Below, one piece after another: positions 56,613 to 64,000 of a stretch of 64,000 nt of DNA. This DNA is from Megaustenia siamemsis (lineage: Eukaryota; Mollusca; Gastropoda; Stylommatophora; Ariophantidae): contig JAVIAB010000139.1 of the NCBI GenBank assembly GCA_032433765.1, positions 42,551,946 through 42,615,945 on the forward strand, given 5' to 3'. Within the stretch, counting starts at the first letter, position 1, and each line of letters starts with the position of its first letter. Position numbers and translations under genes: made by a program. Below the pieces are notes generated by a model. That model was not told the origin of the DNA. It searched no databases and worked only from the letters and a program-made list of their open reading frames with translations.

Positions 56613-57314
56613 CTCTTTCCGTACGTTTGGACGCGCCATGCCGATTTCGATCTTGTACGTTTCATCATCATCATCGTGTGCCTTCTCCGCACCGAAGGTT
56701 GGCTACCATGGATCGCCATTCTGCTCTGTTTCTTGCTTTGATGGTGCAGGCTGTCATAGATTGTCCATCTTTTGATGTTACTCGTCCATGTTAGTCTTGG
56801 TCTGCCTCTGCCCCTTTTACCTTGTATTTTTCCTTCCAATATTACTTTTAGTAGGCTGGTGTGTCTTTTAACATGCCCCAAAAATTTCATTTGTCTTGTC
56901 TTAATTGTATTTAGTAGTTCTCTTTTTATTTTCAGTTGTTTTAAAACTTCATCGTTTGTTATCTTTTGTTTCCATCCAATTCTACCTATTCTTCTATAAA
57001 TCCACATTTCAAAGGCTTCAATTTTCTGTTCTGCTTTCTTGTCTTGTACGTTTAGCCGTCTCAATTTGATTAGTGTAAACTGTCATCAGACCATATTCTT
57101 TTTATTTTTGTCTTGTATCATCTTGGTATTGATAAAATATAATTCCTTATTTAATTATCAAAAAATTAATATATAATATGTTAAGTTTTAGATAGCAACA
57201 AATGTAGGTTAATATTAAAAAAAAAAACATTACACATTTTATCTCTGAAATCTATACCGCTAAATTGATTAAAAAAAAAAAAAAAAAAAAAAAAAAACTT
57301 CCGTACTGAAAGAG
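56613..57314. mobile_element. TTAA-flanked MITE (piggyBac-type), split by LINE
   Basis: TTAA at 56609-56612 and 57315-57318. Terminal repeats 'ctctttccgtacg' on the left and 'cttccgtactgaaagag' on the right are inverted and agree except for a base or two. TTAA duplications are the piggyBac signature. Without the LINE the unit is about 310 bp and non-coding. A poly-A run (57271-57297) lies near the right end. Confidence 0.65.
56663..57041 (-). mobile_element. nLTR-c LINE inside MITE
   Basis: A 12-bp duplication 'tcttgtacgttt' is at 56651-56662 and 57042-57053. The minus frame 56609-57064 is open through 'EMWIYRRIGRIGWKQKITND', 'MKFLGHVKRHTSLL' and 'RPRLTWTSNIKRW', so this is a young copy. Confidence 0.92.
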
Positions 57315-57499
57315 TTAATTGTGGATTTTAATTTACTTATAGTCAACCAGATGGCCTTTATACAAGTGATTAAAATTGTATAATTAAAAAAATGAATTAT
57401 TACCAAATGGTGATAAAGTAACTCATGATGACAACATTCACAATATGGAAGAAAGAAGTCAATTACATTTTTTTTAAAAATTGTGACTCTTTTTTCCCT

Positions 57500-57615
57500 T
57501 ATATACCGTCTTGTACATGATGAAGGTTTTTATCGAAATGTCGTAATTTGTCTAGTCTCTCCGTAGGTCTAGCTGATTAATATAAGTTTATGTTTATTAT
57601 ATATATATATATATA
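57500..57615 (+). mobile_element. ribozyme-bearing repeat, copy E4
   Basis: The hammerhead-like core 'ATGATGA' (57517-57523, C3 lost) is followed by 'GAAA' at 57535-57538, and 'GTC' at 57550-57552 about 12 bases later. 'tagctgattaatataag' then matches the downstream block of copy E3. A (TA)n run closes it at 57600-57616. Confidence 0.35.
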
Positions 57616-57858
57616 TAAAGAAACGAAAGGGAAAAATTGAAAAATGTGCTTCTGTTGATCTTATTGTGGAGACTGATGAAATTAAATAGGAGACACTATA
57701 ACTGTGGATTAGAGAGTGAGTCGCGAGAAATTATTAAATAAATCTAATCTATAGAATGTGATTCTGCCAGGCGCAAAAAAAATACCATAAATTAAAACTT
57801 AATGAGAAAGCAGATGGTGGTGGCAAAAGTCTTACTAACGAGGTACGTAAACTTAAAA

Positions 57859-57862
<4 letters not shown>

Positions 57863-57901
<39 letters not shown>
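57863..57901. repeat. (TC)n microsatellite
   Basis: Pure TC repeat followed by a short GT run. Confidence 0.95.
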
Positions 57902-57907
<6 letters not shown>

Positions 57908-57957
57908 ATCAATACTCAATCAGAGCAGGATTCCAGACTCTCACATGAAGTCAGCTG

Positions 57958-58296
57958 TCAGGTTAAGTGTGTGATCGCCCCCACAGACAGATCATCACAA
58001 TTAGAGCCCGCCAGATCCACTCTGATTGAACACCCGTTAAAACGATGCACTGTGTTCTGCGCCAGTGGTCCAGTGCATCCAATTTCAGCCAGCATTTTAA
58101 TCAGGTTAGCTTTGCTTAGCCTTTGATTGTCCCCAATCTTCCTGCAAGGTAGCAGATGATCTTTTCTGTAGGGGGATTCTGCCCTTAGATGGTCGGCCCT
58201 CCCTGGTTTACGAGCACCATCTGCCGAGTCACTAGAGATGACTAACACAGACATGCACACACAGAGATTTGAGATGTGACAAACACAGACATACAC
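57958..58296 (-). other. open minus frame, GC-rich, unknown
   Basis: A 112-codon frame with non-repetitive composition ('RLSKANLIKMLAEIGCTGPL', 'NTVHRFNGCSIRVDLAG') and GC above its surroundings. I recognise no domain. Its ends have no clear splice sites, and 'acacagacatgcacacacag' repeats mark one border. It could be a retroposed fragment or an exon. Confidence 0.25.
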
Positions 58297-58533
58297 ACAG
58301 CGATACGAGGCATAAACTTAAAACTAACTTTATTCATACTTTGCCTCATTTGAAAAGTAAGCACTCTACGATTTACGAACCTCTACAGTATCTTGATATG
58401 TTTCTAAATCAGTGAACATTTTATGGGCACTACCACACCGCCCTAACCTTCACACGAATCACACGCTTTTTCAAAACGTTGCCCTGAGCGGACAGCACAC
58501 ACGCCCTAGTAGACTACGCCTCTGTGTTTATCA

Positions 58534-58784
58534 CATGATTCTTAAAATGGCGATAGCTAAACAATCGCGAGTTGTTGTACACACAATTCAAAACGTTCTC
58601 ATGCTCGTTAAACAATTCTGACATTCGAAAATGGATACGTCCAGTGCTCGCTATCAACTCCAAAATGTTATTGATACATTAAATCAGAGCAGCATCGGAG
58701 AGAAGCAAATTAAATTGATTCTAATAAATGTAGAATTTTAGCTGTTTTTTAATACAAAAATTCAAAATTTGAAGACAAAAAAAA
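58534..58784 (+). promoter_or_regulatory. promoter / 5' UTR region of the 58.8-kb gene
   Basis: 'aaaatggcg' at 58544-58552 resembles the YY1-type start element found at many animal transcription starts. Two short upstream frames lie before the main ATG: 58547-58621 (24 codons) and 58631-58741 (36 codons, MDTSSARYQLQ...). The second could also be an alternative first exon. Confidence 0.4.
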
Positions 58785-59664
58785 ATGATGTCTTCAGCTT
58801 CGGATGTGGCCGCGCGACACGGATCGTTTTACTCCACCCAAAGTGTTACCAAATCAGAAAAAAATATCAGCAAAGAGAAAATGCTACACACCGGACCAAG
58901 GCAGAAATCTAAAGCTCTTACAAAACCACATTTGGTCTCTAAAGGCAGTGACGATTGTCAAGGAGCAACGGCCCATAGCGACAAGTATGGTCACCCTAAA
59001 GAAATAGTAAGGGAAAGTCAAAGTGGATCGCATCGCCGTTTTATGAAACATAGTATGGAACATGCTAGTGATGCTGTAAATAAGAAAATGACATCAGCAG
59101 GCACCCAGTTTGATAGACACAAAGAGAGTGGTAGTTCAAAATATCGATCACAAAGCTTAATGAATTATGAAACGTTGCATCTGTCAGGAGTTCCAGGCAA
59201 AATGTCAATAACAAATGAACCGTCATTATTTGTGTCCACGGAAGATGATGATGTATCAAACGTAACACAGACATGGAGTTTTGTAGATTATAGTATAAAT
59301 TCTGAGTCTTCCAAACATCTGCTGGAACAAATTGATGATCCATACATAGAGAAAACTTGCACAAATTTTGTACATCTTCCTGTTACTTCTAGTAGCCTTC
59401 CCAGACAAGAATCAGAGATTTCTTTCAACCTTTTTGCAAAGTACAAAGCTGGCAGCAGCAAAGTTCAATATAACTCTCATCAAGGAAATGCATCAATGCC
59501 ATTGAGTTTACATTCATCTCTTCCTGATATATCAAGTGAATCTCAAGAAAGAATGACAAAGTCTGCAAAAGACTTCAGGGCACTGAAACTGTCGTTTGAA
59601 CACCGCTTTGAACCAGAGAATGTGAAAACAAAAGTTAAGTCTGTGTTGAACAACATCAGATTTG
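58785..59664 (+). CDS. first coding exon of a host gene, possibly ATG4-like
   Basis: An open frame of 293 codons from MMSSASDV to KSVLNNIRFG, ending at a good splice donor ('atttg|gtaagc', GT at 59665-59666, phase 1). The first 250 residues are Ser/Lys-rich and look disordered. The last 20 ('VKTKVKSVLNNIRFG') resemble the stretch just before the catalytic domain of ATG4C/D cysteine proteases, which is KLKTKFISAWNNMKYSW in the human protein (from memory). A phase-1 split glycine codon leaves room for a following W. ATG4 trims and delipidates ATG8 proteins in autophagy. The Cys-Asp-His domain would lie on later exons beyond this window. That it is an exon is fairly safe; the identity is tentative. 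Confidence 0.5.
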
Positions 59665-59737
59665 GTAAGCATTCTTATAAGTGTCAGTTGTTGTAGGTCT
59701 TTTTCAAATCATAGCTAAATATATTTATTACATATTA

Positions 59738-60258
59738 TTTGCTTCATATGAGTTCGCATCCTGATAAGATGGGTTCGTGTTTGATCTCCAGAAGTGGCAG
59801 ATTTGTTTCATATGAGTTCGCATCATGATAAGATGGGTTCGTGTTTGATCCCCAGAAGTGGCAGATTTGCTTCATATGAGTTCGCATCCTGATAAGATGG
59901 GTTCGTGTTTGATCTCCAGAAGTGGCAGATTTGCTTCATATGAGTTCGCATCCTGATAAGATGGGTTCGTGTTTGATCTCCAGAAGTGGCAGATTTGCTT
60001 CATATGAGTTCGCATCCTGATAAGATGGGTTCGTGTTTGATCTCCAGAAGTGGCAGATTTGCTTCATATGAGTTCGCATCCTGATAAGATGGGTTCATGT
60101 TTGATCTCCAGAAGTGGCAGATTTGCTTCATATGAGTTCGCATCCTGATAAGATGGGTTCATGTTTGATCTCCGGAAGTGGCAGATTTGCTTCATATAAG
60201 TTCGCATCCTGATAAGATGGGTTCATGTTTGATCTCCGGAAGTGGCAGATTTGCTTCA
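59738..60258. repeat. minisatellite, 64-bp unit (8 copies), likely intronic
   Basis: Unit 'tttgcttcatatgagttcgc' plus 'atcctgataagatgggttcg' plus 'tgtttgatctccagaagtgg' plus 'caga'. It lies just downstream of the splice donor, hence probably in the first intron. The 'gggttcg' and 'tttgatctcc' strings recall a tRNA B box, weakly. Confidence 0.94.
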
Positions 60259-60344
60259 GACTGGCCTCAGGTACTCAGAGTTCATCAAACCTTAAAAAAT
60301 TGGCACCAGAGGTTTTTCTGAGAAATAAAGATGGCCTTACATAA

Positions 60345-61052
60345 TACTGAATGCAAAAGAAAGGTCTCAGTCTGAATAGTAAGAAAACAGAAGTAATGGT
60401 CATATTGAAGAAACAATCGTCACCATCATGCAGCAAAAAAATAAACAGGACAAATCTGAAACAAGTGCAATGTTTCAAATAACGGCACAATAATAACATC
60501 AGATGGAAGATGCACCACAGAAATAAAAAACAGAATAGCTCAGGCCAAAATAGCATTTCAGAAAATGAAAAATATCTTATGCAACAAATCTATGTCAATA
60601 GAAGTGAGAAAGAGAGTTCATTGCTGCTATATAAAACCAATTCTGACCTATGGAAGCGAATCATGGACCGTAGACAAACAAATGAAATGACGATTAGAGG
60701 CCACAAAGATAGGATTTCTCAAGAAGAATGTTGAAAGTTCCTTAGACAACTAAAAAGACCAACGAGGAAATTCTCAAAGAGACCAACACTGAAAGGATGC
60801 TATTAAAAAACATCAGAAAAAAACAATCAGCATTTTTTGGGCACATCATGAGAAGAGGAAAGTTGGAATACTTGGTTACAAGTGGCAAAATACAGGGAAA
60901 GAGAGACCGCGGACGACAAAGAGAGAAAATACTGGGTAGCTTGGTGTCATGGCATGGAAAACGGTCAACAACAGAATTGACATGATGCACTGTAGATAGA
61001 AGATTGAGGAAGGACATGATCGCCTATGCCAACTGGTATGGCACATGATGAT
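60345..61052 (+). mobile_element. nLTR-b LINE 3' part
   Basis: From 'LSLNSKKTEVM' through 'TYGSESWTVDKQMK', 'RRMLKVP', 'FFGHIMRRGKLEYLVTSGKI' and 'VDRRL' to the (GAT)n tail. It is the longest nLTR-b C-terminal copy, with several frameshifts. Confidence 0.85.
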
Positions 61053-61057
61053 GATGC

Positions 61058-61136
61058 ATAATACTGACCACACCACCCAAATATGAGCCATGGTCATAGA
61101 ATAATAAGACCACTAGCATCATATTCCTCATATGGA
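61058..61136 (+). mobile_element. diverged SINE-1 tail fragment
   Basis: 'taatactgaccacaccaccc' followed by 'gccatggtcat' and 'catcatattcc' follows the SINE-1 3' half order. Confidence 0.4.
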
Positions 61137-62548
61137 CTCATCAGTTTCATGGTTCTCCCTTAACAATCATATCGTTAATACGACCACACCGGTAGTACGA
61201 ATGGGAGCTGAAGTGGTGACCAGGGACAAGTTGATGACATACCTTGGAGTTAAGTTTGATCGCAGCCTGTGTTTTCGGGACCACGTCGACCATGTGATAA
61301 CAAAATCCCGTAAAGGATTAGCCGCCTTCAAGGTCATAGCAGCTGCCAACATCGAGCAGAGGCTACTTACTCTTCTGTTCCAGGGATTAGTCCTCGCAGC
61401 AATCGAGTATGCCCTGGCCATTCTTACTGTCAGTACGACTCAAATTGATAGGCTGGAGAAAATACAAAATGAAGCCATGCGCATTATCCTGGGATGTACG
61501 AGGGACACTCCCTGTGTCGCAATGAGGTATCTTCTTGGCTTTCCAACCATGGATGACAGAATCAAGATCTGGAGAGCACGAGCATACCTGAAGATTAGTA
61601 CAGATACAGAGAGAGCATCCATTGCACCACGTGCTCAACACAGAGAAAGGTACCAGGCTAAAAAGAGGCAAATCATGGGTGGGCCGAGCAGAAGATGTCA
61701 TCAAACAGGTCTGTGGGCTTAACAATATCAGCGTTTGTGAGGAGTGGATACCGGTGCCTACGTCATTCAAGGGGACTTTCTCGTGTATTGTCACACTCGA
61801 CGGGAAAAGTAGGGAACAGAACCCGGTCGTGGTTAATGCTGAGGTCAACGGTCTCATCTGCGATAACACCAATGAGAAAGATGCAGTCATCTATACAGAC
61901 GGATCTGTAAGACGACACGAAAGATGTGCATGGGCATTTACAGCACGCTCAGCAGGCAGAATAGCCCAGGAAGACAGTGGTGCATACGCCATGACCACGA
62001 GTAGCATGACAATGGAGGTGATGGCAGTGACCAAGGCATTCAAATGGTTAGAGTCACAAGACTACATCCACGCATGTATACTGAGTGATTCGATGAGCAT
62101 GATAAAAAAAGTGGAGGCGGGCTTTGTACGCATGCAATGGGTAGAGTCGTTGCTGAAATCCAAAATACGTATGGTCACCTTTGTCTATGTCCCTGGACAT
62201 GCGGAAGTACGGGGAAATGAGAGAGCGGACAGGTTGGCTAGCTGCGCTGTCGTTGAGGACGGGCAACCGATGGATCGGACGGACATCATCAATGCACTCC
62301 GAGATGTAGGAAGAGCACAGGACTTTGACAAACACAGATCAACGTCACTTCTTCGGATGATGGAAATGGGAGTTAAGATGGGCACAGCCAGAAATGAGAA
62401 ACTTGGTGGCCGTGTAAGAAGACTTATCAACCAACATAGAACTGGAGTCATCAGTCGCTGGACACTGAGGGAATTGCTGAGGAGGGGATCTGAGCACCTA
62501 TGGACATGTTCGGAGTGCAATGATGATGACCCGCCAATAACTCAATAA
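61132..62548 (+). pseudogene. nLTR-g LINE: RT C-terminus plus RNase H, frameshifted
   Basis: 61132-61620 encodes the thumb-side part ('MTYLGVKFDRSLCFRDHVDH', 'LEKIQNEAMRIILGCTRDTP', 'FPTMDDRIKIWRARAYLKI'). The reading then shifts by one frame near 61600 to 61622-62548, which carries the RNase H domain: Asp93 (YTDGS), Glu132 (MEVMAV), Asp156 (LSDSMSM) and Asp203 (ADRLAS), with GHAEVRGNERAD intact. A Cys-rich end 'WTCSECNDDD' closes it. All four acidic residues are kept, so only the frameshift and 5' truncation disable it. RNase H places it among I/Nimb/Ingi-type LINEs. GC is higher than in neighbours, which suggests a recent insertion. Confidence 0.88.
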
Positions 62549-62559
62549 CTCCTCATATG

Positions 62560-63266
62560 GATGACACACATAGCAAGACATAGAGGAAACCTTTACTTTT
62601 ATATGTCTGTAGCCCACGAAAGCCATATCCATGCTTTATTATTGAGGAGGATAATCCAGGTGGTAAGAAAAGATAAAATATGCTTAGTAACAATACATGA
62701 TGGATTTGCAGTGTAGCTCCTGCATGCACAAATAACTGAGATGGTTTACACAAGTTAAAAAGATAACATGACGATGATGGGTTGTAGCAAAGTTAACAAA
62801 ACAAAGATAAAAACCCAGGGAAAACTAACAAAAAATCAGGTGTAAAGATAATAATTGATAACAGTTTTGAAAGATGGAGTTTAGACTAGTTAGAAGGAAG
62901 GCAGCTGCAAGGAGAAGATGATTTGACAATTTTTGTCAAACTTCATCTCAAAACAAAAAGGAATCATAGAGTCAGCAGTCAGTTAACTGTATATCCACAG
63001 CTATAAGATTATGACCATTGTTTTTGTTGCTGCTGTTATGACAGTTAATTAACAATAATGAAGCACATTTCTGATTGCACATTCCGAAGGTGGAAAGTAA
63101 TCTGCTACATCAACTGAAAAGTCTTCAACCAACTGGGTGGATATTCTCTCCTCATTCTTCATGTCTTGTTAGATTTTGAGTAGTTCTTTGTGTTTGTTAG
63201 TAAGTTCAAGAACCATAACCCACAACATTTTAATCTTTTGTATAAATTAATTAACAGTTTTTTAAA
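62560..63266. other. no gene seen (LINE 3' UTR and AT-rich DNA)
   Basis: The first about 130 bases may be the 3' UTR of the RNase H LINE; the inverted 'ctcctcatatgg' and 'gaggagg' strings are nearby. The rest is unassigned. Confidence 0.4.
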
Positions 63267-63267
63267 A

Positions 63268-63590
63268 TTCATTCTATTGACCTTTCAAGCCGTAGCCAGC
63301 CCATAGGGCGTTGACCAAGATACTCCCTCTCTTATCTGAATTTTTATTCTAGCAGTTTTCAATTCTTTTAAAGATATTTTATCAAATCTCGCCATTTGTC
63401 TCTGTTTTGTGCAAGCAGCTCTATTTCACAGAGGGAGCCAATTCCTGCTGCTCTTGCCTCTCTCATCAGTGTTCTTCTCAGTGTCTCTCTGGGTCTTCCT
63501 CTTTTCCTCTTACCTGTTGTTTCCCACATGAGGGATTGCTTTGCTATTCGGTTATTATCTCTTCTTATCACATGTCCAACATATGACCAT
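63268..63590 (-). mobile_element. nLTR-d LINE 3' end
   Basis: The minus frame encodes 'RRDNNRIAKQSLMWETTGKR', 'RGRPRETLRRTLMREARAAG' and 'IELLAQNRDKWRDLIKYL', then a stop and the 3' UTR 'ctatgggctggctacggctt' up to 'gaaaggtcaataga'. This is the cleanest copy of this end in the window. Confidence 0.88.
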
Positions 63591-63591
63591 A

Positions 63592-64000
63592 ATTACACAG
63601 TTGCCAGTATGAGATATAATTACACAGTTGCCAGTATGAGTTATAATTACACACCTACCAGTCTGAATTATAATTACACAGTTGCCAGTCTGAGTTATAA
63701 TTACACACTTGCCAGTCTGAGTTATAATTACACAGTTGCCAGTCTCAATTATAATTACACAGTTGCCAGTCTGAGTTATAATTACACAGTTCTCAGTCTG
63801 AGTTACAATTACACACTTGCCAGTCTGAATTATAATTATACAGTTGCCAGTCTGAGTTATAATTACACAGTTGCCAGTCTGAATTATAATTACACACCTG
63901 CCAGTCTGAATTATAATTACACAGTTCTCAGTCTGAGTTATAATTACACAGTTGCCATTCTGAATTATAATTACACAATTGCCAGTCTGAGTTATAATTA
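63592..64000. repeat. minisatellite, 27-bp unit, runs off window
   Basis: Unit 'gttataattacacagttgcc' plus 'agtctga', at least 15 copies, beginning right at the truncated 5' end of the nLTR-d LINE. Confidence 0.95.

Noticed and set aside
59738..60258. tRNA-like promoter repeats (tandem Pol III units)
   Set aside because: Only a weak B-box resemblance and no A box at proper spacing; kept as a plain minisatellite.
61387..61890. Minus-strand frame of 167 codons
   Set aside because: Opposite strand of the RNase H LINE; its composition mirrors the coding strand.
63592..64000. CRISPR-like regular repeat
   Set aside because: Units are contiguous with no unique spacers, and the genome is eukaryotic.

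Overview
The window is eukaryotic and animal-like. It is AT-rich, has almost no open reading frames apart from tandem-repeat artefacts, and is packed with non-LTR retrotransposon ends, tRNA-promoter SINEs, DNA transposons, microsatellites and minisatellites. There are no operons, Shine-Dalgarno sites, rRNA genes or CRISPR arrays. The style of the LINE C-termini, with ATG/ATC- or ATAG-type microsatellite tails, and the very high minisatellite load suggest a lophotrochozoan, most likely a mollusc such as a gastropod. That is an inference from general knowledge, not a database match.

Layout. 0-9 kb: SINE pieces, a 37-bp minisatellite, an 880-bp TG tract, a 58-bp minisatellite, a 31-bp minisatellite that grew from a SINE tail, and a 17-bp minisatellite. 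10-27 kb: nested retrotransposons (families called here nLTR-a to nLTR-g), the main tRNA-derived SINE-1 in about ten copies, a hAT-type MITE, several minisatellites and a 510-bp AG tract. 27-36 kb: 33-bp and 49-bp minisatellites, more LINE ends, and a palindromic SINE-2. 36.2-39.4 kb: a complete but decayed hAT transposon with 13-bp terminal repeats and an 8-bp target duplication, inserted in an nLTR-a LINE and itself carrying a SINE-5. 41.2-43.6 kb: a decayed mariner element with 28-bp terminal repeats, sitting inside an element that carries hammerhead-ribozyme-like motifs. 43.6-53 kb: nested LINE ends. 53.1-55.4 kb: a 2.3-kb minisatellite of 33-bp units. 56.6-57.3 kb: a TTAA-flanked MITE split by a LINE. 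58.5-59.7 kb: the only convincing host gene, a first coding exon with a splice donor, possibly ATG4-like. 60.3-62.6 kb: LINEs, including an RNase H-bearing one. 63.6-64 kb: a 27-bp minisatellite running off the window.

Most of the biology visible here is transposition history. LINEs supply reverse transcriptase, and SINE-5 shares its 3' end with nLTR-d, so it was probably moved by that family. Exact target-site duplications allow several insertions to be ordered in time. The least ordinary signal is a dispersed family of elements with hammerhead-ribozyme-like cores at about 7.8, 10.0, 15.4, 41.4, 41.6 and 57.5 kb, resembling the ribozymes of Penelope-like elements or retrozymes. Tandem repeats fill roughly a fifth of the window.
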